Part shown: positions 21,813-35,600 of the stretch, one piece after another | How positions within the stretch are numbered: position 1 is the first letter of the stretch | Layout: each line of letters starts with the position of its first letter | The notes under the pieces: generated by a model | Databases searched by the model: none | Seen by the model: the letters and a program-made list of their open reading frames with translations, nothing else | What the model was told of the DNA's origin: nothing | Assembly (NCBI RefSeq): GCF_018873765.1 | Contig: NC_057926.1 | Span: 35,448,946 to 35,512,945, forward strand | Direction of reading: 5' to 3' | Length of the DNA stretch: 64,000 bases | Source of the DNA: Telopea speciosissima | Taxonomy: Eukaryota; Streptophyta; Magnoliopsida; Proteales; Proteaceae | Position numbers and translations under genes: made by a program

Positions 21813-23139
21813 GGGAAAATTTCACGGACACCCCCTAAAAGTATCCAATATCTCAGAAACTTACCATACTTGGTCAAAATAGCAAACTTCCCCCCGACGT
21901 TAAGCAGGGTGACCCCCAAGATAAAATGTCGATTTTACCCTCTTAGTATCACCCAAAGTAGAAAATGTTGATTTTACCCTCTTAGTAAATTTTAGGGAAA
22001 AATGACTAGGGAAAGAGCAGGGGGCGAGGTCATCTCCGGCGATTTCTTCTCCGACGACGATTACTTGTAGCAACTAATCAACATCCATCTGCAAAAAAGG
22101 AAAAAAACTGTCATTTCATCTTCTTCCCTTGGTTTTCCCTTCCGTTATAAGATTAAACATTGCACCCCTTGGTTTTCCCTTCAGTTTGAGTGACTCGAGA
22201 CGCTGAAACCTTCGTCTGAGACGCTCTAGACTTGCTGTGTAACAATGAGCAATAATAATATGCTTCCATGTATGCATCGATCTCAAACCATTTATGGCAA
22301 ACTAGAGACACAGCATCGCGATCTCGAGGATCATTGATGTATGCCATAACCAGTTCTAAAGCCACATCTGATACTCCAAAACTCATCAATCTGTTAAGGT
22401 TTCGACCCGCCATGGCTTAAACCTTCCTCCAAATTGGGGTTCCGTCGTGCAGGAAAGAGGAATTCCGAAAAAATTGAAATCAAAGAAAGTGGAAGTCTGG
22501 CTTTATAAAAGGCGAAAAAAACCCCTGCTACAATCTAGAACCGACTTTAAACTCATTAGGATACCCACATGGTTTAAATAAAAAAAACACTTTAATTCAT
22601 CTGCTAGCTTGCCACAAAGAACAAATCCATCGGAAAAGTCAAAACCTGACCGACCATCGGTGCCAATTATTCCATTGAAGAACCTCAAATCTCCATCTGA
22701 CGAAGTTTAAAAAAACAACATCGAGTAGTAGAAGCTAATTAGCAACTGTGCAACCAGAATAAAATGATAGAGATGAAGTAGTTTTTCCTTCTTCGTTTTC
22801 CGAGCATGGAGATGGGTCCACCAATGGTGTCGAAGCTCACTATACTACACAGTTCTACCGTCTTCTTCCTTCAGCCCAGCGATGGTAAAACGATGATGTA
22901 TTTTGTTTTTTTGGGTAAAAGAAGGTTTTATCCTTAAGGGGTATTATGGTACATTTATCCCTTCTAAGGGTAATTTGGCCATTATGATAAAACTAACAGT
23001 AACTTAACCCCAAAAACTTAACGGAGTGGACTAAGTTCAAATATCTTCATAAAATAAGGGTAGTCTGTGCCTTTTTGATCAAGTATGATAAGTTTCTGAA
23101 ATATTGAATACTTTTAGGGTGTGTCCGTGAAATTTTCCC
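21813..23139. mobile_element. Pack-MULE (MULE-B) carrying a COI1 fragment
   Basis: 1327 bp with perfect 9-bp target duplication AAACAATTT (21804-21812, 23140-23148). The ends are long inverted repeats: GGGAAAATTTCACGGACAC then CCCTAAAAGTAT..CAATAT and AAACTTA.CATACTTG.TCAAAA, about 70 bp at high identity. No transposase. The interior holds an antisense-oriented copy of COI1 exon-1 sequence. The same end sequence is found at 55353-57443 and 59379-60719. Confidence 0.9.
22145..22413 (-). pseudogene. Captured COI1 exon-1 fragment (F-box, jasmonate receptor)
   Basis: COI1 is the F-box/LRR subunit of the SCF complex that perceives jasmonate. From the ATG at 22413 the frame reads NRLMSFGVSDVALELVM, then AYINDPRDRDAVSLVCHKWF, which is the COI1 F-box region. 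After FEIDA a frameshift is needed; the next frame then gives TWKHIIIAHCYTASLERL and FQRLESLKLKGKPRGAMFNL, again the COI1 order, so about 85 residues are recognisable. The rest of COI1 is absent. The fragment ends next to a duplicated CCTTGGTTTTCCCTT (about 22129 and 22168), perhaps the capture junction. It lies wholly inside MULE-B. Confidence 0.85.
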
Positions 23140-23148
23140 AAACAATTT

Positions 23149-23689
23149 TGCATATATATATATATATATATATATATGTCAAACCGAACCCAAACCGGAC
23201 TGAAATAGAAATCTACCAAAACCGAAGCTTTCCTTATTGGCTTGGTTTTGAACTCATCCTTATCAAACCGAAACTGATTTAGCCCAGACCGAAACAGGTC
23301 CGAACTAATGGATTAACAGCCCTACTTGGCACAAGCACCACAAAAAACCTAAAAAGTAGAGTGAAGAGCCAAGTCTTCATTTTCTCCTTTGCCCTTTTCT
23401 GACTTGAACGTTTCCTTGGCTCTACAGCAGATGCTGTTTTGCCTCTCTGGATTAATCATCGAGGGTTTGATCTGACAGCAGATCTACAACACAAATGCAT
23501 GTGGATGATGAACGGTGATTACTTTCAATGTATTGACGGAAAAACCCAAAGATGCTGTTTTCTTAAATTTGGTTGGATTTAGAGTAGAGAATCACCGAGA
23601 GCTGTGTTGCGTTGGATCCTGGAAAAATTCCTCATACAACCACTGAAAGCTTCTGCAACTTCTGTTTTGTTCTGTTCTGTTCGATCACC
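23149..23689. other. upstream region of the ARAD-like gene
   Basis: A TA microsatellite (about 23153-23176) lies in the hAT-like remnant, which ends at about 23325. The remaining 360 bases form the probable promoter and 5' UTR of the gene at 23690. I could not choose a TATA box with confidence. Confidence 0.4.
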
Positions 23690-26600
23690 ATGGCCGGAAA
23701 ACATCTCTCCTCGTTCGCCAGAGGAGGAAGATCTCCTTCTCTCTCATTCCCACTTTCCGTCAGATCTGCTCTCTTCCTCTTCACACTCTTTCTTCTCGGC
23801 CTGGGCTTAGTCTTCTGCTTTTTCTCTTCCTCCTCCTCCTCATCCTCTCACTCTGCAATCAATTACAGAAACCCTTGGTCCTCTCGCTCTAACCTTCCCC
23901 TCTTTCGAAACCCTAGTTCTTACAAACCAGAATTCTCATTCGTTGCCTCTCTGGAGAAATTCCTTACTTCCAGAGCTCAGATTTCAAAATCTGAGTTAGG
24001 TTTGAATGGTTCGGTTCTCAGTGATGGAGAGGCTGTGAGAAAACTGGACAATTTGGTCTGGAAGAGTGAGATGAAGACAATCTATGAGGATCCACTTTAT
24101 CCGGCTCTGTTGCCATCGTCAAATTCGGTACTTAGAGTCTATGTTTACGAAATGCCGCCGAAATTTACGTATGATCTGCTGTGGTTATTTAGGAATACGT
24201 ACCAGGAGACGTCGAATCTAACATCTAATGGCAGCCCTGTACATCGTCTGATTGAACAGGTCAATTGTTTTTTTCTTTACTGAAGAGCTATAGTGAATTC
24301 AGTGATTTAATATGTTAGAAGCATTTCTTCGAATTACTGGGATTCTTCATTGGTTTTGTTCTTGAAATGGCCATTGTTACCAAGCTTCTATTGGAAATTC
24401 AGTGTAGATTTTTATTTTATTTTATTTTTTTGGGGGGGGGGGGGTGTTTGTTGCTTCTTGTTTGAGTAAGAGATAGTGTTTTGATATTTATTGTGAAATT
24501 TCACTATTTGAATTGTCTGGGTTTTTTTGAATGAATTAAAATAGCTGACGGAGTGTTATCTAATTATTTTTTTTTGGTATCTGCAGCATTCAATCGATTA
24601 TTGGTTATGGGCTGATTTGATTGCGCCAGAATCAGAGAGGCTCTTGAAAAATGTTATTAGGGTTCACCAGCAAGAGGAGGCGGACTTGTTCTACATTCCA
24701 TTCTTCACTACCATCAGCTTCTTCTTATTGGAGAAACAGCAATGCAAGGCACTTTACAGGGTGTGGTCGCATCTCCAAGGTTTATTTTGTAGCTATTGTC
24801 TTAATTTCGCACCTAAATTTGCACCGATGCCCTGTATTTCTCAGAACAATTACAGAAACAACAACAAAAGCAAACAAGACCTTTATCCTCGAGCAGAATG
24901 ATGAGGTTTAAGTTATAGGTGATTTCACCACTAGCACTGCAGTAGGATGTTATTTACTGTTAAATCAAACTATATATGTGGAATGACCCATGTTCCTAGG
25001 TGCTTATTGTCTCAAAGTCTCCCAGGACAATTTGTTTTCTGTTTAATGGATTGAAATAACAATGATTAAAGAAGAACAATAAAGCAAACACTTTCTGAAA
25101 AGATGTAGAATGTGATTGAAGAAGACGAGTGTAGAGGTGGTAATGCAGACAATACAATATTACTCTGCTTCAGAGTAGGTAACCGGGGTGTTGATCTTAG
25201 CTGTCATGGTGTCAAAGTGAGCCATGGCAGTTGCCAGGCACCTAAGGCGAGCACCTTATTTGAGGAAATGTGCCTATTTTGTTTGCTGATTCTTGTTCCA
25301 AGATTTGTTTTCTTATTATGTTTCTTCTGTGTTCCTCTTCTTTTCCCCTTCTTTCCCTTTTCTTCTTCTTCCCCCTTTTCCCACCATTTACTCCCTTATT
25401 TTCCCCATTTTTTTTTCTCAAATAAAACAGTTCTAGATAGCTAGACAGATAAGGTGCTCACCTCCTTGTTGCCTAGGCGACACCTTAACAACTATGGTGT
25501 TGATTTTAAACTTTGGAAGAATGCCCTGATTCCTATGGATCTTGAGCTGCCAATTAAGCTCCAGACAAAATGCTATTCACTCAATCTCTCATAACCTGTG
25601 TATGGATTGTCTTCTTTTTTGGATTTGGTGTTTGTATTGATTAACTTAGCACTTGCTAGATATGTATATCATTTTATACTATATGCTAATTGTGTATCAT
25701 ATAATTTGTATTGCCAACCCTGAATCCCACCAACGAAATGAGGAGGAATTCAGCTGGTGAAGTTTAGAAATGGATGCGCATTTGGGGTCATGGCTGAACT
25801 TGAAAAAGCGGAGGATGAAGGTATTTTCTTGGTGGAGAATGAGATATCCAAGGAGGATCCTATGGAATAATTCAAAAGAAATTTGTTTTGGTGCAAGGAT
25901 AATTCAAAAAAATGACACCCATTAAAGGGATATCCTGGTGCCAAAATTGCAGGATTGATTCAGTGTATGATAAATATGACAGTATTCTCCTACAAGCTGC
26001 TTGTGCAAAAGAAGGAAAAATTCTATTTGTTCATTTAGGTTAGATATTCAACCCACAGAGGATGCTCTAGTGGAATCAGCCATATAGAGTTTCTTCAGGA
26101 ATCCCTGCCAGTTGAATAGCACTTATGTGCAGGTCTAGATGGACTGGAATTTGGTAAATTCTTGATTCTGATTATGATTGGGGGAGAGAGGGCTTTCACT
26201 GATATGGCGTTATTAATGGCTGTTTACTGAGATGAAAAGAAATAAAGTTCTGGTAGGGATAGCTTTCGTATGATTTATATTGGTGATGATCTTTAGAGAG
26301 TTTTACCAAGTTAATGAATATGCCTCACTGGAGGAAAAATGTAGTTTTAAATTTGTTTCTTCGATTCAAAAGAGTATGGTGCTCGAGATATTAAGGACTT
26401 CAACCAGATTAATGGGAAGGGAGTTCTGTAAGTTGCTAGCACAAGTGTTGTCTCTTGGTTGAGAGAGGGGCTTTGTGGTGTTATTTCCTCTTTCAAGGTA
26501 GCTTTATGGTAGGCTGACAAATCCTTCAAAATGTATTTATTGCAAATGATTGTGTTATTTGTGATTAGATGTGGGCAACCAAGAATCATCTGCAAGCTAG

Positions 26601-29600
26601 ATATGGAGAAGAATTACAAGTGTGTTGATTGGGTTCCTTGGATAATTGTATGAGGTGAATGAACTTTGGCATGAAGTGGTGAAACTTGATGGAAACATGT
26701 TTACCACTATGGTGCCATTTTTTGTTCTATTAAATGTCACTCTAGTCCAACCTGATCATGGGACTAGAGACACTTATGTCGTTGCATCTCTAATCCTATC
26801 ATGGTAGAAAAATGAACCAACTGGGCCCAAGCAGGTCATCTTAGGATTCCCAGAAAACCAGTGCAAAGAATAAAGTGAAAAACAACACTCTTAGTAACGT
26901 CAGGAATATGAATTTATGCAGGTTATGGTTCATGGATTCCACTGCAGGTAGAACTTGATGGTTGAACCATTTGCTTAATCATTTTGAGGGCTCCTACCTT
27001 TGCATTAACCCCTGCACGCCTTCTGTTGGTACTCCTTTATAACCTGTAAACTTTCGAATATTTTAATTGCAAGAAGAAGATAGCTTTTTATTTGTTCCTT
27101 GATGTTGGTCATAGTAATTTGTAATTGCAGATGCTGTCTTACTATTGAATCAGGTTGATGCAATATGAGATTCTAACATTAAATTTGTAGATTTAGAGAT
27201 CTTATATGCATTTCCTTGTGGATGCAGGAGGCTTTGCAGTGGGTGACAGACCAGCCTGCATGGAAACGATCTGAAGGAAGGGATCATATACTTCCAGTTC
27301 ATCATCCTTGGTCATTCAAGTCAGTACGTAGGTTTATGAAGAAGGCAATTTGGCTTCTGCCAGATATGGATTCCACGGGAAACTGGTAATTATCCGAACC
27401 AATGCTTTATGTGTAAATTTTTAGAGTATTGTTACCCGTTTTAGCTGCTTGAAGTTGTTGGTTGTGAATGTTTAGGTACAAGCCTGGTCAGGTTTGGCTG
27501 GAAAAAGACGTTATTCTACCATATGTCCCAAATGTTGAAGTATGTGATCCAAAATGCTTTGCAGAAGGCGAAGCAAAGAGAAGCACTCTGCTCTTTTTCC
27601 GTGGGAGGCTTAAAAGAAATGCTGTAAGAATGTCTGGCCATAAATCACTGAAGATCCTTCAGATTATATTTGTTGATCTTGTTATTATATGTTGAAACTT
27701 CTGGAAGACAGCAATATGTGCATGTCAGAAGCATGGTTATCAAAACCATGGTCAAACATAGCTCAGTACACTTGGCTAGGTGACTAAAACTTGATTGATC
27801 AGTACCTACATGCTTCTCTGGCTGTATTGTCCATTCTATACTTACACTGCTAACTGCTATTGGTTAGTAATTCATTTGTTACTCTAAAATGTGTTCTGCC
27901 TAGGAGCAACCCTACAGGGGATTCATACTATGTTGGTTTTTGACTGTTTGCATGGTACAAGTCTAAATATTATGTTTATGTAAAATCGTCAATCCTCTAT
28001 GGTATGAAGTGTTTTTTGTCCAATGAATGATATAAAGTCCATCTCTTATTTAGGCATATGTTCATAAATGGCATATAAGTTTGCAGTCTAAGTGCTGGAG
28101 TGGTAAAAAAATTATCAAGATATTAAAACCAGCTAAGCATCTTAATGTAGTCCTAGAATAGGTGATAATCCTACTAGGAGCCAATTGGAATCAAGCTTTG
28201 GTCAATCCTGCTGTTTAGGGCTGATTTGGGGCTGTTTTAGGGCAAAATTAGGGTTTAGGATGGGAATTTGGGAATGGGGTTTATAGGGTTTTAATCTGCA
28301 GGTTTAGAGGGTCATTATGGTATAAAAATATCTGAATTTGGATAGGTTTTAAATTTCTGCAGAATTAGGGTTAGGTTTTCGGGTTTTAGAGTTAGGAGAA
28401 ACAGCCAGAAAATTAGGGTTTTAATGGGATCTAGGGGCTGGGACTAAGGTCGAGTTTTCTAAATAGGGAGGGGCAAGTTCGATCCAAATTGGGGAGGGTT
28501 TTGATGGTCAGAAATACTGAATCTGGAAATTTAGGGTTTTGATGATTAATGGAAATTCACAGAAATTAGGGTTAAGGTGGGGATCTGGACCAGGAGTTAA
28601 GATCGAATATTCAGATGTGTGGGAGGGAGGTTCGAGTGGAAAAAGGTTTGGATTTGAATGGCTGGAAGTATGAGATCAGGATTCTAGGGTTTGGGGTTTC
28701 AATAGGGTTTTATGAATCAAAACAGAAAATAAAAGAGGAATTGATTGGGGAAGGAGAAGGAAGGCTAAAACAGAAATTAAATCTCAACTCACCTTAGGAT
28801 TCCACCGACAGTAAATTGAGGGATGAAGGATGAAATCACCTTTGAAGAGAGACCCTCCCAGCCGTCGCGGCGTAAGGAGTCGCAGGATTCCACCCACCCT
28901 TCCACCTTGATGTACCCACAAGGATGCAAACACTCTTAAAGAGCAAGGAGCAGCAGCAATAGTCAGCCAGCAGCAGAAAACAGGGTTTTTTTTTTTCAAA
29001 TTTCAATTGTGGGGGAGCCTCCCACAATCTCTTATATTTATAATAAGGTCATAGGCCAATTCCTACTACAAATTAAATACCTCTCCTTCACAAAAACGTG
29101 GAAGGGAGAGGTTTAAGTCTAATTAATTACTTAAAACAGTGTAATGACTTAACTACCCCTACTAACTTAAAAATAAAAGAATCTAACTTAGAACAATTAA
29201 CTTAAGTGAAGATTCCATACTAGCCAATAGGATATAAGAACCTATTAGCCAATAGGAACATTTCACTTAAATTAGACCCATTGAACCAATTGGATGTAAC
29301 CAAATCTAAACCGGTTCAATCTAAAAACATAAAAATAACTAAGTACTAGGCTAATCCCGTATGCAACTTAAGTACCCCTAGTTTAGGCTCATTAAAGTGG
29401 CCTATTACATAAAAACCCTTGGGAACAAATGCCCAACATGGATATAACCCAACCCTAGGCCTATTTCTAAAGAAATAAACCCTATTTGGTGATCATTCTG
29501 CATCAATTCTCCCCAACTTGAAAAAATTCGTCCTCGAATTTTGTAGTGATGAGGGGGAATCAACAGGTGACCAGCAGCTTTGACCATCCCCAAACAGAAT

Positions 29601-32600
29601 TCCGGTGAAGCAGAAACATTGGGGATAAAATCTCCAAGGCGTGGAGCTTTCTCTTCGAAGAACCATGGTGGCAGAACAAACTCTATGTGTTCGCTTTCTG
29701 AAGCAACAACAACTGTCAATGTTTCGTCCATAGAGCCTTCAACGTTAGCAACCTTTGCATCTAATGCATGAGACACAAGCTTCACCTCTTCAAGAACAGC
29801 ATCTTGAAGGTCATTGCCTTCCTGTGGAGTGTTCTCAACCACCTCTTCATCTTCTGCTGTTTCCACTTTGTCTTCTTTGATTTCTTCTTCATTGACCACT
29901 TCAGTAGAATCTTCTACATGTCGACTGTCCATCTTTGAAGCTATAGGTGCTATCTCTTTCTTTTCATCACAATTCACTGCCACTTCAGCTTTATCTTCAA
30001 CTTGTTCTCTCTCAATTTCCTTTGGCAATGTAAATTTGTATTCTGTATACATGTCTTCTTTGTAATCCTTGTGCCTATCCTTGTCTTCCCTATGCCTTCT
30101 ATGAGGTTGGTGATCTTGGGACTGGACCTGATATCTGTCCTCATCTAGGGGAATGTTGATGCCCCTATGAGGAGTAACCTGTCGTTGCTCAATCAGGTGC
30201 AACCTTGCAGTGATAGTCCTCTGTGTAGCTCTAAAGTCTTCAAACAACGCCTTCTGGTCAGCAGTAAATTTTTGGAACATCTCTACTATTGCTGCCATAG
30301 GGTCGAGTGGTTGTGACAGCACTGGATTGCCATGTTCAGCCATGGCTCTGATACCAAGTTAATGTAGTCCTAGAATAGGTGATAATCGTACTAGGAGCCA
30401 ATTGGAATCAAGCTTTGGTCAAGCCTGCTGTTTAGGGCTGATTTGGGGCTGTTTTAGGGCAAAATTAGGGTTTAGGATGGGAATTTGGGAATGGGGTTTA
30501 TAGGGTTTTAATCTGCAGGTTTAGAGGGTCATTATGGTATAAAAATATCTGAATTTGGATAGGTTTTGAATTTCTGCAGAATTAGGGTTAGGTTTTCGGG
30601 TTTTAGAGTTAGGAGAAACAGCCAGAAAATTAGGGTTTTAATGGGATCTAGGGGCTGGGACTAAGGTCGAGTTTTCTAAATAGGGAGGGGCAAGTTCGAT
30701 CCAAATTGGGGAGGGTTTTGATGGTCAGAAATACTGAATCTGGAAATTTAGGGTTTTGATGATTAATGGAAATTCACAGAAATTAGGGTTAAGGTGGGGA
30801 ACTGGACCAGGAGTTAAGATCGAATATTCAGATGTGTGGGAGGGAGGTTCGAGTGGAAAAAGGTTTGGATTTGAATGGCTGGAAGTATGAGATCAGGATT
30901 CTAGGGTTTGGGGTTTCAATAGGGTTTTATGAATCAAAACAGAAAATAAAAGAGGAATTGATTGGGGAAGGAGAAGGAAGGCTAAAACAGAAATTAAATC
31001 TCAACTCACCTTAGGATTCCACCGACAGTAAATTGAGGGATGAAGGATGAAATCACCTTTGAAGAGAGACCCTCCCAGCCGTCGCGGCGTAAGGAGTCGC
31101 AGGATTCCACCCACCCTTCCACCTTGATGTACCCACAAGGATGCAAACACTCTTGAAGAGCAAGGAGCAGCAGCAGCAGCAGTCAGCCAGCAGCAGAAAA
31201 CAGGGTTTTTTTTTCAAATTTCAATTGTGGGGGAGCCTCCCACGATCTCTTATATTTATAATAAGGCCATAGGCCAATTCCTACTACAAATTAAATACCT
31301 CTCCTTCACAAAAACGTGGAAGGGAGAGGTTTAAGTCTAATTAATTACTTAAAACAGTGTAATGACTTAACTACCCCTACTAACTTAAAAATAAAAGAAT
31401 CTAACTTAGAACAATTAACTTAAGTGAAGATTCCATACTAGCCAATAGGATATAAGAACCTATTAGCCAATAGGAACATTTCACTTAAATTAGACCCATT
31501 GAACCAATTGGATGCAACCAAATCTAAACCGGTTCAATATAAAAACATAAAAATAACTAAGTACTAGGCTAATCCCGTATGCAACCTAAGTACCCCTAGT
31601 TTAGGCTCATTAAAGTGGCCTATTACATAAAAACCCTTGGGAACAAAGGCCCAACATGGATATAACCCAACCCTAGGCCTATTTCTAAAGAAATAAGCCC
31701 TATTTGGTGATCATTCTGCATCACATCTAGCTAATAATCTTGCTTAGGTGTGATCTTGGGAGCATAACAATCCATTTTTGCCTTCTACCACCTATTCTTG
31801 AAATTAGCCTTTGTGTAGGTAGTGCCTATGTGGCTCAGTTACTGCCTTTAATGATGTTGCTATGCACCATTTCTCAACAATCTGTTGTAATAAGACTCTA
31901 TGCCAGTTGTGCTGAAGAACTGTCCTTTGAGTACAGGGTGAGGTGCTAAAGCTTCTCTCATTTTTCAATATGCTTGTCTACTGAGTACTATATTTCACTT
32001 CCAAATTGTGGGAAAGTGAACCTAAATTCTGTAATTTTTTACCTTCTAATTTTTAGCTTTAGTATGAGGCCAATTGTGACCAATTTTTTCGTCCTTGGTA
32101 TGGCCTAAAAATTAGAAGCTTGCAGGAGTCACAATTTACCATCTGGTGGAACCAATTCAGCAAATTTCTCATACCCTAAAATAGATCAATGATATCAATT
32201 TATTTAGCTGATTTATTTCTTGCTTTGGTTTATCCAATTTGAAAAAAAAAGAAGAAAGGAAAATAAAAGCCCAAAGAAAAAGTTTCACCTTTCGGAAAGT
32301 TTCAAAGGATATATCTATTGAATTTCTCTTTCTTTTTTTTGGAGAAGGGGTGGGGGAGAGGGGGGATAAGTTACATGATATCTATTGATGGTGATCATCT
32401 GCTTGTTCATGTTGTTGACCTAAGATATCCTTAGATGAGGATCCCTTTGAATGTTGGTTCTAGCTTCCCTTCGCATTCATCCAATGTATGACATAGGTTA
32501 TGACAAATGGATACTTCTACATGGCGGGGTCCATAGTTGTCAAGGCGTCCAGGCGCCTTGGCCGCCTAGTTGGTGTCTCCTTGATTTTGGACCCTCTTCA

Positions 32601-35600
32601 ACGCTTTGGGTATCCTAGACACCGTGACAACTATGGCTGCGTCCATCCTGGCCGGAGTACTCCTCCCATCTTATTTAGTTTGTCTGTAATATTCTCCATG
32701 CTAGTTGTGAAGTGCTAAATCCTTTTTTTTTAATTAATTCTTTCGTTGTTGTCAGGGGGGAAAGATTCGTGCAAAACTTGGAGCAGAACTTAATGGTGTA
32801 GAGGGTGTTTTTATAGCTGAAGGAACTGCTGGAGAGGCTGGGAAAAACGCAGCTCAGGATGGAATGCGCAAGTAAAATTTTACTTAATTCTAACATTTCT
32901 CAATGCAAATTTGTTGGAGTACTTTATGTATATAAATGAACTACTTTTTTGGATGCTAGATCTATTTTTTGTCTAAGTCCTGCTGGCGATACTCCATCAT
33001 CTGCTAGATTGTTCGATGCTATTGTCAGTGGTTGTATCCCTGTTGTAGTCAGTGATGAGCTGGAACTTCCTTTTGAAGGAATTCTAGATTACAGGAAGGT
33101 ATTTATCTATCTCCAAAGCTTGTATCTTCACTGGATATAAAATAAGTAATTGGAAGGGAAAAAGAAAAGGTTTAAACAGGGAAATCTAGATTGGCAATAG
33201 AAAATGGAATCCACTAAAAGTACTTGAGAGAAAACTGAAAATTATAAACTGGAAGGAAGTTTGAAAAATATTGGAAACAAATTTTTGTAACCATTTATTT
33301 ATCCAAGCAGAATTTTAACCAATCAAATGATCTCTAGATTTACTACTTTCAGTATGATGGAACTTAAGTGCTTGGCACTAGTATGTGTGTGTTTCTGCAT
33401 GCATCATGTGTTGCTTAAGTTTTCAGTGCTTTCTGGCATGGTTTGAAATTTCTCCAGTGAATGTGATTTTGACCTTAGCAAACCAAAAATTTAACCAAAA
33501 CTTGTTAATTTCTACCATTGGCTAAGCCAAAATATTCCCCTAAATTTTGCCAATTCATTGAAATTTCAAGCCTTGCTTGCTGAAGGGCGTACTTTTACTT
33601 TTGTAGATTTTGGGTTATTTGAATTTGAAAAATGAAGTGCACGATCCTTGTGGAGAGAACTTTCCAGTAAAAGTTTGGGGAGCACTAAATCCTTATTCTG
33701 GTTCACTAGTGGTGTTGGAGAATCCTTACCTTAGGTTAAGTTCCAAAGATGATATCCTGGGGGAACATGGCAGCCCGTTCTTTTTTGCCTCAAGGATCCC
33801 ATCACATGCATGATCATATGAATTTTGGTCAAGTCTTAATTGGTTATTACTTACTCTAACATGGTATTTCGGTTACTCTTAATTGGTTATTGCTGACTCT
33901 TGCGCTTGTTCCTATATGCAGATAGTTCTATTTGTTTCTTCAAGTGACGCTGTTCAACCAGGCTGGCTTATTACATTTCTCAAGAGTATAGGTCCTGATC
34001 AGATCAGAGAAATGCGTGCAAACCTTGCCAAGGTTCGGGACTACCTTACGAAAGTCTTCACCTGGCTTATAACATTTCTCAATTGCAGTTTTTATGACAG
34101 CACTAATTGGTTGGAAGCACTTGTCCTTTGGAGATTGAGTTTTTAACCAATTTGTGATACTGTAGGTGGTCGCATTTTACTGCTGCTCAGTTGCTAAGAC
34201 CACCTACTTGCATCTTGAAAATTTTCTGATTAGTTTTTTGTGTTAGTTTCCTGACAGTCCTATGGATTTCCTTCTAAAACTTCCTACTTGTATTATGATT
34301 TTCAGTACTCAAGGCATTTCCTTTATTCCAGTCCAGCTCAACCTTTTGGTCCAGAGGATTTGACTTGGAGAATGGTTTGTTATTCTCTCTCTTCCTTTCT
34401 GTTCAACTAGTATGGGAAAATTTTGTTTGCAATGTTTTTACCTTGCATGATGTAAGAGTCTTGCCGTAAACTTTTCTGTTCAGCAGTCCCGCTAAGTTCA
34501 ATGACTACAGTGATAGGTTTGATGGATTGATTGCTGATGGGTTGTGACCCCTCAGTGGACCATCATCAAATCATAAGAAAATTCTGGTGCAGTTGAGGCA
34601 GCCCCTGTTCTCTGTTAGTTGATAATGATTCATTCACTGCATATGGTGATAATTATTTATTTTGTCTTGCTTGCTACACATACTTTAATTCATTACTAGT
34701 ATTGGTTCTACTTTTTATGTTAGGAAACCATATCTGTAGAGGTTTTTATTTCTTTGAAGTAAATATTCTGCCGCTTGTTGTTTTGCAGAAAGGCAGACGT
34801 GTACTTTGTGCCTCTATCGAACATAATCAGTAGAAATAACTACAGTAATACCGTAATTGCAACATGAGGCTGTTTAATAGAAATTCTGACATTAGGCGGG
34901 GCAACAGGGAGGGTGGGTCTGGTAATGTGGCCTTGCCTTACCCTTTAAGGAGTTTAGGGTTTAAGGGTAAAGCCTCAACAATGCTTTTTTGTCCTGTATC
35001 CTATCTTTGGCCATATCGGTTGGGGATTTTGAATGTGGTATGGCTATGGGCTTGAAAATAAGATTATTTTGGTAGAGTGGATGGGATGGGTTATGGGTGA
35101 AGACTTGGATTAACAACAACAACAACAACAACAACAAGAAGAAGGGAAAATCTTGTTGTAATCAAAGTTGGTTGAAGAAGTTGTAATCCTACATTTTTGC
35201 CTTTTAAGTATAACACACATCTTCTTTCAATGAGGTTAAAATCTTGTCATTTCACATATAGAAAATCATGCAAGACGATGACAACTTTTGATAATGACAT
35301 ACTGGTGAGTCACTTCAAAATTATTTTGAAACCCTTTTTACCCTTGTCTCAAAGAACATTTGGGAATAAGACTAGGGGCAATCAAAAGAAGATTATAACT
35401 TCTCAGTTCACACTGACCTTAAGGGACAAACTGTTTTATTCCTGACCATTGTTAGAAAATCCAACTGTCCAACGGTTGTGCCTTCAGAGAATTTTACTCT
35501 TATAGGAAGATGGAACCTACAGACAGGGGTCCCTCCACGACCTTTGGAGAACAAAAATTTAGAGCAAATTGTTGAATACCCAGATGGAGAGGTTGAAATT

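Larger units (their letters stand above)
21561..23325. mobile_element. hAT-like element interrupted by MULE-B
   Basis: Starts TTTGGGGTGTCAAAACC and ends GGATTAACAGCCCTA, an imperfect inverted pair of the GGGGTGTCAA type. The flanks within (21585-21800 and 23165-23310) share AAACCGAA/CGGTTTTG repeats. I found no clean target duplication. The middle, 21813-23139, is a Mutator-like element. Confidence 0.5.
28143..31723 (-). mobile_element. Young non-autonomous LTR retrotransposon in ARAD-like intron 4
   Basis: LTRs 28143-29505 and 30360-31723 (about 1.36 kb each, roughly 1% different by eye), with a perfect 5-bp target duplication CATCT (28138-28142, 31724-31728). The internal part is only 854 bp. 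On the minus strand it runs 5' LTR (30360-31723), primer-binding site, one open frame, a GTTGGGGAGAA purine stretch, 3' LTR (28143-29505). No protease, reverse transcriptase or integrase, so it depends on another element. The text near the 3' LTR (TTCGAGGACGAA) resembles Ty3/gypsy 3' ends. Confidence 0.9.

Noticed and set aside
24617..24911. Separate short protein after exon 2 of the ARAD-like gene
   Set aside because: It is exon 2 read through its donor site into intron 2.
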